A stretch of DNA of 64,000 bases from Diogma glabrata (taxonomy: Eukaryota; Arthropoda; Insecta; Diptera; Cylindrotomidae), in the NCBI GenBank assembly GCA_963693315.1, contig OY856186.1, positions 307,485,061 to 307,549,060 of the forward strand. The letters run 5' to 3'. Shown here in pieces: positions 1 to 10,747 of the stretch. The notes below the pieces were generated by a model. It saw only the letters and a list, made by a program, of their open reading frames with translations. It was not told where the DNA came from and did no database searches. Position 1 is the stretch's first letter; every line of letters begins with the position of its first letter. The translations under genes were made by a program, and so were the position numbers.

Positions 1-85
1 TCCTTCCACGCCCCCCGCAACAGGTATTGTAATAAAAACATGACAAATTAAAATAATTCCTAAATTTTTTTTATTTTCATTTAAG

Positions 86-808
86 ATTTTTGCAATATAA
101 ATAACACCATCAAGTGGTCCGATGGCCAAACCAAATTTTTATTAAAATTATATGGGAAGAGTCAGTTGAGTCTTTTAAAATTTTTAAAAATAAAAGGATA
201 ATGTGGAAGTTTGTTGCGGAGTCTCTTTCGAGAGAATTCAACGTGTTGATTAATGGAACACAAGCAGAAAATAAATTCAAATCAATTATGAAAACCACAA
301 AAAAAATAATGAAAAATAATAAAACGAGTGGTGCTGTGAGGATTGATTGCCCTTATGGTGAAGAACTTAAATCCATGATGCCAGTGATGATTCAATCCAG
401 TCAAAAGTTTTTTAGGCCAAAATAAAATTATTTTAAATAAAATTTCTTAAGGGTCATCAGGAATCGCAACATCATCAGGAAATTCTAGGTCATCCAGTGC
501 ACCATCTGATCCTGAGGCAAATGCTAAAACAGCAACATCAAATAAGCTCATGCAATTCTTTAGTAATGAATTCTAAAACCACCCATCGACGTAGACCTCT
601 AACGGTTCAAGAAAGAGCTACGGAGCTTTACGTAACCTAAAAGAAAATAAGATTGGAAGAGAAGAAATGTGTACTGCAAGAAAAGGAATAATTAAAACAA
701 AAAAGACACGAAGAGAAAATTGATCTGATTCGCGAACAACACAGCGAGAAAATGAAAAAACTTGATGAAATTAAAGAATTTTTTTTTGATATATTTAAGA
801 AGAACTAG
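86..808 (+). pseudogene. Decayed Myb/SANT-like (trihelix) protein of Harbinger type
   Basis: A good splice acceptor (pyrimidine tract then AG at 84-85) leads into a frame reading KWSDGQTKFLLKLY, the start of a Myb/SANT-like DNA-binding domain. After about position 153 the homology moves to another frame, which carries EESVESFK, then NKFKSIMKTTKK and NKTSG near 270-330, the typical helix and end motifs of the domain. Downstream come an Ser/Thr-rich linker (about 450-575) and, after one more frame change, a charged helical tail (about 575-808) rich in Glu and Lys with two in-frame stops (about 639 and 690) and a final TAG at 806. Proteins of this build accompany PIF/Harbinger transposases or are host regulators; here at least one frameshift and several stops show it is dead. 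Family assignment is by motif reading; the link to a Harbinger element is inference. Confidence 0.6.
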
Positions 809-1136
809 AGATAATTCATAAACGTATTTTTATTTTAAAATAATTAATGTTATGTTCACGCAGTATCGTGAGAATAAAAAAACAACTTCTAGAAAATCAT
901 AAATTTAAATTAAATTCAAAAACAAACGCTATTTTTCAATAAATTTATTTAGAAGTAAACTAAGTTTATAATTATAATAACGTTTAGTAGTTGAGTCGAG
1001 AATCAGCTGTGTGCTTTAAATCCAATGGGCCTATGTAGACTTGTATTTTTGCATCAACTTTTTTCCTCGTTTCTTTTCTCTTTACCTATAAACTAAAATT
1101 TGTGGTGAGGATATTCTGATGCAGTTTTGAATAATA
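809..1136. other. AT-rich stretch, no feature seen
   Basis: This interval contains only AT-rich sequence. I see no coding frame with family resemblance and no repeat structure. Confidence 0.5.
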
Positions 1137-1138
1137 TA

Positions 1139-1283
1139 GTGTATTCTTTTCGGCTGTACCGAACAAATTTCAGTACAGTTCCAACACCGAATTTTTTTTT
1201 TTGTATTGAAATTTATTCCAAAAGAATACAAAATTCGATAATTCGGTGTTGGAACTTGTTCGGTACAGCCGAAAAGAATACAC
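1139..1283. mobile_element. 145-bp hairpin MITE with TA target duplication
   Basis: Two arms form an inverted repeat: 1139-1166 plus 1178-1193 on the left match 1240-1283 on the right (ends gtgtattcttttcggctgta and its complement), with an 11-nt insertion in the left arm. TA dinucleotides lie immediately outside both ends (1137-1138 and 1284-1285), as expected for a Tc1/mariner-type target site. There is no coding capacity. A nonautonomous fold-back element is the simplest reading. Confidence 0.75.
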
Positions 1284-1611
1284 TAATAATTTTTTTGTAT
1301 TCTCGTGTTGTTACAATATAAAACAAAAATTATCTGTGTATGTGTGAGAAATTTTTTCATTTAAATTTGTTGTTTGAGCAGTAAACATCGTTACATCAAA
1401 TATTTTTTAAAACATTGCGGGGTTTGTGTACCATAAATTTTAATAAATAATTTAGTATTATATCACAATACTGTGAAAAAGTACTGTGAAAATATTTGTG
1501 AAAACCAAATTATTATAATAAAACGAAGTGTTTTAATTAATATTATAATAAAATATAAGGAAACTGAAGGAAATTTCGAAGGTTTAATACTTACGAAGAA
1601 AAGGAAAAAAC

Positions 1612-2943
1612 ATGTCTGAAACCTTTAATGCAAATCAAGATGGTTGGAGTAAGGGTCAGACGCTCTTTTTAATAAATGAGTTCAAAAAATATCCTTGTTT
1701 ATATAGCCCTTTAGATACAAATTTCTGCAATAAAGTTAAACGTAACGAGAAATTAAATTTATTGCTGAACGAAGTAAAGAAAAGCAAATGCAATGTAACA
1801 GTAGCTGACATTAAAAAAAAATTCGAACTCTGCAAAGTCAGATGTCTAAAGAGATATCGAAAATTATCAACTCTAGAAAAAGCGGCGCTAGTGCCAATGC
1901 CGTTTACGAACCAACGTTATGATGCTATGCAGATTTGCATTTTTTAATAGATGGTAATGATGCTACACCGTCTACATCAAATTTGAATCTTTCCGAAGTA
2001 AGACACTCATTTTATTACGTTTCATATACATATTTAGTTTAAATGTTATACATATTTGGTTGTTTTATTTTATTTTTAGATTGGACTAGAAAATATTGAT
2101 GATGCTGAAGAAGCTGTCGAACATAATTCTGGGTCTCGTAGAAAAGTAAGTTGTATTATATATTTCCAAAAATGTTCAAACCCTACTTGATGTAATTATT
2201 ATTATGTTTATCAATCATTTCAGAAAACAAAGCGACAAATAAATTATTTGGAAAATCGTGCAGTGGAAGCGCTAAATTGCGCAAAAGATTATTTCACTGC
2301 ATCAAAACAAAAAAAAAAAATACTGTCAAAGGAGGAAGAATTTTGTATCTACCTTTGTAGTGAATTAAAAGAAATTAAACTAGAGGAAACGTTTAGAGCC
2401 GTCAAAATGGAAATTTTGCCATTAGTGCAGGATAAGATCAATGTGGAGATGCAGATTCTAGGAAAACAACAACAAAACACGTTTAATATTAGAAACCACC
2501 AAACAACAACCATCCCAACCTCTGGTACGACATCCCGTTCACAGTTTCCCGATTCGAATTCTTCAAGTTACGTATTTTCTTCCTCCCCAATAGAATATTC
2601 AAATCCAATAAGATTCCAACATTCAAATTCACCATCTTTAGAATATTCATCCCCATCACCAATAGAATTTTCGAACCCATCTCCCTTAACATATCAAACC
2701 ATAGAACTAAATTCTACACAATCATTATATCCACGAGAATCGCCTACACATTTCATATCTGACTACGAGTTTGATGACGTATATCACAAATTTTCTACAT
2801 CAGCAATTTTCTACAATTCAGGTAAAAAAAAACATATGCAAATTTTAGAAATTAAAACCATAAAACCACCACCATCAACATCAACATCCAAAGATATTTT
2901 GCAATTATCAATGAGGGGCTGTATTGATAATTTTGAGCCCTAA
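1612..2943 (+). pseudogene. MADF/Myb-like DNA-binding protein, three exons, one frameshift
   Basis: Three exons can be traced: 1612-1997 (donor GTAAGA), 2080-2145 (acceptor after TTTTTAG, donor GTAAGT) and 2224-2943 (acceptor TTTCAG), all in phase 0. Exon 1 begins at an ATG and carries WSKGQTLFLINEFKKYPCLY, the start of a MADF/Myb-like DNA-binding domain with alternating aromatic and basic residues to about residue 85. A one-step frameshift near 1935-1945 produces an early TAA at 1945; the other frame is open to the donor. Exon 3 gives a basic segment, a helical stretch and a Ser/Pro/Asn-rich tail with SPxEYSNP-like repeats. It converges on a Harbinger transposase 420 bp away, and PIF/Harbinger elements typically carry a transposase plus a Myb-like protein that helps target it to DNA. 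The pairing is therefore probably functional in origin. It could instead be an allele with a sequencing error. Confidence 0.6.
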
Positions 2944-3365
2944 TAATTAATTAATTTAATTAATAATATTATTATAAATTATTAGGGCTAGGATAATTTT
3001 GAGCCCTTATAACAAATAATAATTAATTTAATAATTTGAATTTTTTTATTCTATTCTTTTTTTTTAATTTGAAATGTTTTTTCTATTTAATTTTTTTTTA
3101 AAAGATAATAAATATTTTACTGTCCAAAGTTTTAATTGTTTATTCCTAATTATGTCGCTTCGGTCGCTATAGATTCAAGGTAGATCACTGTTCACTAAAC
3201 CAACAACAAACATTATTTCGTCTTTCAGCATAGGTATCAGGTAAGTATATTACAAAACACAAAACCACTATAAGTCATTTTTCAAGAAATTAATTAAAAT
3301 AAAAAATAAAATTTAAAAACTTTTTAATAGAATTCTATTATTTATTACATACATACATTATTAAA

Positions 3366-5399
3366 TTATATTTTACCCTCATTATTAAAATATTCTGTTA
3401 ATTGTTTTCTCACAATTTCTCCATTTTTCCAATTTAGGCTGTCTGAGCGAGACATATTTCCTTTATCTTGAGTAGCCTCATTTGATTCTATTTCATTCAA
3501 TTCTATTTCGCTATACCATGCGCTTCTACTGATCAGAAAATTGTGCAATGTGCAACAACACTGCACGATTTTTACTACTTTCTCCTCACGCAAATTAATA
3601 GGCTTTTGAAAAATTAAGAATCGGTTACTTAATATGCCAAACGCACGTTCGATATTTTGTCGTGCTCGACTCAACCTCCTATTGTACATTTTCTTCTTTT
3701 TATCGGTTGTTGAAAATGGATAAGGGGTCATCATGTTGGGTGATAATGGAAACGCATTATCTACGACAAAAACATGAGGTAATAATCGTTGGTTTCCGAC
3801 GATTTTTTTAGGTGGTAATACCTTGTCGGCTTGTTGTAACACATAATTGAAGCTGGAACGCTGCAACACGCCACCATCGCTCACCCGTCCATTGCACCCC
3901 ACATCAATATAAATAAACTTGCCATAAGCATCGGCAAGGCCCAATAATACTACGCTATGGTGCCCTTTATAATTGTAGTAAAGCGGCACATTTGTTTTTG
4001 CCGGTCTGAAACTAATGTACTTACCGTCCAAAGCACCCAAACAATTTGGAAATTGATATTTTAGACGGTACTCGTCCGCAATTGAAGTCCACTCTTCTTC
4101 TGTTATGAGAAACTGAAATACAAAATTTGAAATATAATAAGTTGTGTTAATTTTTTAGTTAATAATTATAATTAAGTTTTATTAATATTTTAAAAAGTAA
4201 TTACCTTTAAAAATTGCTGCTTCAGTTGTTTGTGAATGGCGTCACACTGTGCTGTGCGTATACCATAAGGTCGTTCTCAATGTCGTGAGTGAACGACATT
4301 TATCCAATATTTTAATCTGACTGCGTATTTTATAATTGATGACTTTAACTTTTAAAAAGTTTTGTTGGTGGTAAAATGTACCACAAGAGATGTTGTGACG
4401 ATGCCCGTCTTATAAGTCCGTAAGTCCAGAACAGTCCGGTTTTCCAATGATACACTTTGCCGAAACAACTTTGCACCAAAGAAAGAACCGTTAGACCCGT
4501 TTGACGTGCGTCAACTGAGGTCGTCGGGAGGATCAGAGAAAGTAAATTAATAAGATTCTAGTTGTTTATTGTTCGAATCATTTCTTTTATACAATTTTTT
4601 GGATTTAAATTTCCATTTACATAATCCCCACTTAAATATATCAATATATTTTATTTTAAATTAATTATGTAAAAAAATGCAATTATAACAAAATGTACAT
4701 ATAATATATTTTGGTTTAATTACTTAATATTTCCCCGCAATAAAATGCGAATCATCAAAATTATTTACCTTTTTTTTATTTAAAATTATTAAAAATTAAT
4801 TCCAATGTTTTGAAACATGATATGTGATGACACACTTTGAATAATATATAGGTAGTTCATAAAATTCATAAAACTTCGCTTACTTATAATTGTAAACATA
4901 TGAAATATTATCTACTTATTTATTATTGTTTTGTTTTGATAAAAGAAATGTCGTCATGGGAATTCCTTTATAACTTATTTATATAGGTTTTAATTTGGAT
5001 AGGTAGACGTAGTAGTATCTCTACAACACACATCTATAATTGCTTCCGATAGAAATGACTTGGATAATTTAGAACTATAGTCCAGATCCATATAGCTGTC
5101 GCCTGTTGCTAGAAATCGTAGTGTGACATAACTTTTCAGGAACACTAATAGCGGCTCTTAAATGGGTGTCTTGTTTCTCTGTCGTTTTTTATTCTGCTCA
5201 ATATAAAACTAAAAGAATCTTCATCCATTCTAAGAAAGTTCCTATAGTCCGACGAATCGGGTTGTAACTCCTTCAGAAGGGTTTGTGTGTTGCCGATTGT
5301 CTCTCGAGTTTTCCTATAATTCTTAATCCAACAACTTCTTTTACGTTGTGGCACATCATCTTTTGCTGCTAGAAATAAGCAAGCAGCAGCCACTGACAT
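3366..5399 (-). pseudogene. PIF/Harbinger transposase (HARBI1-type DDE nuclease), interrupted
   Basis: Read on the minus strand. The first exon starts at an ATG (5399) and runs to 5145. It carries RKRSCWIKNY and YRNFLRMDEDSF, the conserved N-terminal motifs of HARBI1-like proteins. Homology is lost until about 4270, where a short exon (to about 4204, donor GTAATT) resumes and joins a third exon (4112-3366, acceptor TTTCAG). That exon holds the DDE_Tnp_4 nuclease: CLGALDGKYI (first Asp), DVGCNGRVSDGG (second Asp) and RQNIERAFGILSNRF (Glu), so all three catalytic acids remain. It ends about 65 residues past the nuclease with TAA at 3366. About 75 residues between exon 1 and exon 2 are missing and a stop lies just upstream of exon 2. 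The known activity is cut-and-paste transposition with a Myb-like partner; this copy is dead. Confidence 0.8.
4280..5144. other. Foreign sequence splitting the Harbinger transposase
   Basis: The transposase homology stops on both sides of this interval. Part of it (about 4393-4560) is less AT-rich than its surroundings, begins TGTTGTGACG and looks like a piece of an LTR, but no matching end or target duplication was found. The remainder is AT-rich without coding frames. Confidence 0.35.
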
Positions 5400-6114
5400 A
5401 AGGGAGAATCAACAGCAGGAGAATCTTTGTCAACTTTGTTATTTTAACCAAACATTGCCTCGGCTTTAGAATTAAAATGTCGATTATATGAAAATTTCTT
5501 TTATTTATTCTTATGACAGGCCACTTCTCTTAATTTTATTTTATATTTTTCTGCTACTATGGTGATTCGAACGAGTCAAAGTACAAATACGAAATGGAAC
5601 GAATTTACATATACATATATAATAAGCATCGAGTGTAGAATACAAATCTGAACTTCAAGTTGATTCAAGTGTTGTTGATATGTGTTGTTAAAAATACTAG
5701 TCTAAATAGGCCCAATAAATGTTAGTCACATCTGATAATAGAAAAATCATAATACTTTGGTTAAAAATTCCTCAAACACTTATATTACTAACATCAGATT
5801 TTAACATTGCTATAATTCAAACATCTGATTCCAACAACTATAACAAATTGTCAGAATTGTAATTTTGTTTAAATATTCAAACATTGATTAGACGCATAAT
5901 ACAATTAAATATAATATAAGTATAATTGCATGCTTACCAAAACAATTCCGATGTCAAAATTCGATTAATACTTACTTTGCATATGTTCGGTAAAACGGTT
6001 GATGTAAAAAGTTTAAACATTTGAAATTTACGGCGAATTGAATTATCAAACTCACAATTTGAGTTTTTCGAATTTTGACAGACCAACTAACTTCATTTAA
6101 AATAAGCGTTCATT
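5400..6114. other. AT-rich stretch, no feature seen
   Basis: No coding frame, inverted repeat or family resemblance is visible here. Confidence 0.5.
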
Positions 6115-6351
6115 TTAAATAAACCCGATAAAACGAATTTGATTTTTTTTTTCTGTAGGATTTTCAAAAGTAAACAAATGGCATCCAATATTTTGTAAAT
6201 GAGGCTTAATTATATTGTAAGTTTCGATGTTTGATAACAATAGTTTTGTACCAACAGATGTAAATTTTAAATTATAATCACTTACATTAGATTTTGAAAG
6301 CAATTCCTTAATTTCACAAGTGCTTTTGTTTTTTATGATTAACGGTGGTAT
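6115..6351 (-). pseudogene. LINE (jockey-like) ORF1 fragment
   Basis: On the minus strand about 78 residues starting IPPLIIKNKS resemble the central region of ORF1 (Gag-like nucleic-acid-binding protein) of jockey-clade LINEs: a PPI start, a basic YNLKF segment, an aliphatic run around IKPHLQNIG, an aromatic-rich FTFENPTEKK segment and a final RFIGF. In the family this region precedes CCHC knuckles; here a stop follows immediately, so both ends are missing. It lies directly against the start of an LTR relic, which suggests truncation by a later insertion. Confidence 0.55.
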
Positions 6352-8666
6352 TCGGTGGTACTCAATTTCAAATATAATTATAAAAATAAACGAACGCACT
6401 ATTTATTAATTTTATTTCATTTTGTTTTTTTGCTAAAAAAAGATGAAGTGTCAAAAAACCACACTTGTGGTCATTCAGTTTTTAACTTTTTAAACAAAAC
6501 CGTTTTTCCATTTGATTGGTTTTCCTTGAAAATAACAATAAAAGTAAATATTTTTAAAATTGCCTAAAACAAAAAGTAAAAAAAAAGGATTGAAACTATA
6601 AAATTTAAAAGAAATATTCCACTTTCTTTTACTGGAACTAAGAAACGTAAAGGCAGCCATTGGTTTTACATATAGTTATAAAACATTGTTTTATAATAAA
6701 ATTGTCCAAGCATTGTAATAAAAAGGGGCATGAAAATATAAATCTAATTAGAAGCATATTCTTGGATTATTATTTTTTTGATTATTGTTGGAGCTGCTTC
6801 CGATGGTGTTATTCTCAGGTACACCAAATGTTGTATTATCCTGAAGATCGGAAGGAACATTATTCGTGTTATATAGAGCTGAAGGTGTATAATTCTTTTG
6901 ATGAGATCAGAGAGAATACCGGTTTGATATTATTTTGTTTTGATTGGAAGGAGCTTGTGGCAGTAAATGCGGACGAATGTATGGTGGTAATAGAAATCTC
7001 TGGAATTCAACAATCAACTATACCGCAGCAATAAGGTTAGATTTTTTTTTTTATAATTTGTATGACATTCTGTCAAAATCCTTTCTAAAAGTTTTAATGT
7101 TAGAATAGAGTGCTAGTTTAATAAGAGATTCCCAAATTTTAAGATTGGTCGTAAGGGAGGAGAAACCTGTCGTCCAGGTAGTAATATAATTATTATTTGA
7201 TATATAACAGGTCATTCAATAAGTCCGTAGGATAAGTACCCGACTAGAATTTACTTCAGGAAAAACCATAGAATATATAAGGACCTGCTAAGGATTTTGT
7301 AAGGTATGCCATTAAAAGCATTCCTTCTCAGGAACATGTCAGGTAGAAGTAATTATAACCTCATGTTACTTAAAATAAATGAAATTGAGGATTGTCTACT
7401 GAGGTCCGTCTATGGTCCAAGTGAGGAAATCCTGATATTTTAAAATAAAATATAACGCCAAACTTTCCTGACTAGAACCAGTATAGGACCAAAGAAGTAA
7501 AATATTTTATCTTTTCGGGTACCTTCGGTGTAAAAATTAGCGAAATAGACACGATTGACATCTTTTTTTTAGAGTGATTGTTTTCTCTCTTATTCACATA
7601 CACGCGTTTACGTATCTTTTTTTTCGATCTGTTTTTTTCATTTTTTTAAAAAAAAAAGTATATTCAACCATAAAAAGGAAGATCACATCGTGTATTTTTT
7701 CCGCATTATTCTTATTTCGTTTTTGTTTTAAAGTGTTAACTGTTAAATACTAAAGTGCTTAATTATTTGTCTATAACGAAAACAATACAAAAGTGATAAA
7801 AAATAAATATAATTACAATAAAAACAACATCAAATATAGATCTAAATTTGAAAATTCAGTGTTAATTTTAAGTGAATTAAATTTCCGTTTATTGGTAATA
7901 AATCAATCATAGTTTAGGTTTAAGTTTAAGTTTTCTTGCATTTAAGCTTTAAAATCTAATTACTTGAAGCTATACCATTTCAACATTGTTGTTGTGGCGA
8001 TTTATGATAAGTGTGACATCGCTTATATTTAATTTTTTGCGGTCAAGTTTAATAAAACAAAAAACTTTTGTTCTTTCAACAGTTTGTGAGCCTGGCGTTT
8101 TCAAACTATAATTATTTTTAAAAAACGATGCAAGAAACAAAATATTAAAAGATTAAAATTTATCATATAAAAATGATTAGTTTTCTAATGCAATATTGTC
8201 TTTTTATAAGAGCGCGAAATTTTATAACACGAGATTTGTAAATGTTGGTGAGTTGTAAAATATGAGATTAAACGATTTTTTCTGTTGCACACAAACCATA
8301 ATAATTTGGAATAAAAGCAGAAAAACGGTTTTTGACTTTTACGTTTTTAATTTTCAATATTACTATAATGAATTGTATAGTTCATATTTGCTCTACAAAA
8401 TAATGTTTTCGATGGCTGTAACTTATGTTAACCTGTAACTTATATTAGTATGTGATAAAAAAACGTTCATTCCACTGTAGCAGTTTCTATTTGTTGAGTT
8501 ATTTTTCTTTTGTTTCTTTCTTCTGCATCATTTGCAAGAGAACTTCAAATTATTTCGTATAATCCATGAACATTCATTTTTTTCATTCAAAATAAATTTT
8601 GATAATCCCTTTGAAGGAAAAATCAAACAAAAATAAATTAAAATCCTCTAATAAGTGAAAAAACTT

Positions 8667-8747
8667 ATAACATAATGTCAATCTCTTGTTACTTTACGCA
8701 AATAACGGTTATTTGCGTAAAGTTACAAGAGATTGACATTATGTTAT
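8667..8747. repeat. 81-bp near-perfect palindrome
   Basis: Two 40-nt arms (8667-8706 and 8708-8747) are reverse complements with a single mismatch and a one-base centre (8707). As RNA or single-stranded DNA this would be an almost uninterrupted hairpin. It lies in the nested element, 0.6 kb before its coding relic, and may be a tiny fold-back element. Confidence 0.85.
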
Positions 8748-9229
8748 TTGAAAACTTACGCCAAGTGCCAACGGCCAACAGTGTTAATTATAGAAAAAAC
8801 TTATGTTTAACTCTATATAGTCAGCTATCAATATATTTGAGCACATTTATTTACATGCTTTCCTATGATTAAAAGAAATGACAAAATACGAATTGATTTT
8901 ATATTTTGAGAATTATTTATTTTGTAAGCAAACCAGTATGATATTAGTGATTTTTTTTAATAAAAATTGTAGATTTGTAATTATTTACATAAGGGATCTC
9001 TAATAAAACGTTTTTCTATTTAAAGTATGTATGTTGTTCGACGTTTTGTGCTGAGAAATTTAATAAAGATTTGTAAGAGTTGCGAAATTATAATTTGGCT
9101 TTAAGTACCATTGAAATTTAGTATATTTTAGTTTAATAAAAAATAACGTTTAAACGGTGCCACACTTATCACAATCATATCAAATTGGCAATAATCTGCA
9201 TATTTGCAAATTTTATTGATATCTACCCA

Positions 9230-9319
9230 GTGAACACATGACGTAAATATGACATCACATGAAGGCCATACACACATACCTGACCTTCCTGTGATGTCAT
9301 ATTTATGTCATGTGTTCAC
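9230..9319. repeat. 90-bp hairpin with 36-nt arms
   Basis: Arms at 9230-9265 and 9284-9319 are reverse complements with two mismatches, separated by an 18-nt loop. The ends read gtgaacacatgac and its complement. It sits about 35 bp upstream of the splice acceptor of the DUF4806-like exon. Confidence 0.8.
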
Positions 9320-9355
9320 GGTAACAGATTTACAAATGGTTTTAATTTTTTATAG

Positions 9356-10348
9356 ACATGTATTATAAAAATCGTCTTGCGTTATTTTTAAATGATCCAA
9401 AACGAAAACAGATAGATGTAGTTCCAAAAACATGGCTCACATTTGAACAGGATAAAATATATGCCTGGCCCTTATGATAATCCTGTAAAATGTAAGGAGC
9501 TTCAAGAAATGGTAAAAAACTTCAAACCACCCATAACGGTATGGTCAACATTCCCAGTTAATATTCGGGGCAGAGCTCGTAAGTGCACAGTGCTTTATTA
9601 TAAACACTTTTTTGCAATTCAAATTGACTTATTTATAATCCTAATGTAAATTTCTTAGAAACGTATAAAGAAGCTGAAAACAAAATTAGGGAACTGCTAA
9701 CAACAGCATACGTAGTTTAGCCATTAATTATGTAGCTATAAGATCGAAAGAAAGTTCAAAAAAAAAATTTTCAAAGATACAAAGTTTTATACCTGTATCG
9801 AAGGAATAATTCGACATCAAAAAATATCATTTTTCTATGCGAAAAGTAAACTCACTAGTATAAAAAAATAACAAATTATAGTTGCTATGGTTTTTCATAT
9901 AATTTTACAAAGTATTTTAAACAACGTAACCATGAAAAAATAGAATATGAATTTTGAATGTTTTGTTTATAACTTTATAATTTATAGAAAATATCGATTA
10001 TATATTAGTATCATAGAAAAAATTGCATTTCCTACGCGAGATAAAAACGTTTTTCGTTCGTAAGCATGTCTCACTCGACGCTAGCGCGTCTCGTGAACAA
10101 ATGTTTACTCACGAAAAAATCAATGTTTGCATCTCTTGTAGGAAAATATACTATTCTGTTACTACTATTTTAACTATTATTATTATGATTATAAAATAAT
10201 GTTATTAACGTTTACAGAGGTATTGCGAAGAAAACTGAGCAGTGTAAAAAACCCATTGGACGATAAATCTATGCTAAAGTCATTATCATCAGTGTTAAAT
10301 AATGCAAAAGATTGGAATGGTCACCGTGTTTTTCGGTTTAGTGAATAA
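9356..10348 (+). pseudogene. DUF4806-like transposon-associated gene, N-terminal exons
   Basis: Exon 1 (about 9356-9578, acceptor TATAG, donor GTAAGT) starts near an ATG at 9358 and carries a VVPKTWL segment, then changes frame near 9460 (an in-frame TGA follows AWPL in the first frame) and continues as PYDNPVKCKELQEMVKN and a WSTFPVNIRG segment. Exon 2 (9659-9720, acceptor TTCTTAG) gives TYKEAENKIRELLTTAYV then a stop. This order matches the N-terminal part that I know from insect DUF4806-containing proteins. A further open exon at 10,218-10,348 begins after TTTACAG and ends with TAA; its match is not recognised. One frameshift makes the gene defective. The biochemical role of DUF4806 proteins is not established. 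Confidence 0.45.
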
Positions 10349-10747
10349 AAAATTCGAAAGTCGAAATATAAAATATTTGTATAAAAGAATAAATAAAATA
10401 TGACTGTTATTAAACGTAAATCTTGTTTTTATTGTTATAGTAACCAATAGTGTATTAAATAATATAAATACAGTTGTATTTTTAATCTGGTTTTATTTAA
10501 ACGATAATTACTAGTTCCTAAAAAGGTATTCCTGATTAGTTCCAACTCAGGCGATCCTGATCAGGAAAACATTAGGTATACATGATGTGGACCTGATAAA
10601 ATTTCCTTATTAGTTCCTGAGTATTGATCTGCGTTACAAACCATACATTATCCTTATTGGACATACCTGACAAGGTCCTAAGTAGGTTTAGAAAGATTTT
10701 TCTAGTCGGGTAAGAAAAAAACAACATTTTGACAAAACTCGATTTTT

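Larger units (their letters stand above)
1612..5399. mobile_element. PIF/Harbinger-like transposon with two converging genes (ends not located)
   Basis: A MADF/Myb-like gene on + and a HARBI1-type transposase on - face each other across about 420 bp of AT-rich sequence (2944-3365). This is the two-gene content known for PIF/Harbinger elements. Terminal inverted repeats and the expected 3-bp target duplication could not be identified by eye, so the limits given are those of the genes only. The transposase is split by about 0.87 kb of foreign sequence. Confidence 0.55.
7239..10710 (+). mobile_element. Unclassified 3.47-kb DNA element nested in mariner
   Basis: The ends are perfect 11-bp inverted repeats (cccgactagaa at 7239 and its complement ending at 10,710), bordered by TA on each side, which would be the target duplication. 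Within a few hundred bases of each end there are many copies of short tcaggt / tcctgat / aggacc motifs in both orientations, like the subterminal transposase-binding sites of several DNA transposon groups. Inside are two hairpins (8667-8747, 9230-9319) and a multi-exon DUF4806-like relic. No transposase was recognised. The superfamily is unknown. Confidence 0.6.

Noticed and set aside
1127..1321. 64-codon frame on +
   Set aside because: Translates the inverted repeat of the hairpin MITE.
6660..7034. 124-codon frame on +
   Set aside because: Lies in an LTR relic, first third is low-complexity, no family motif.
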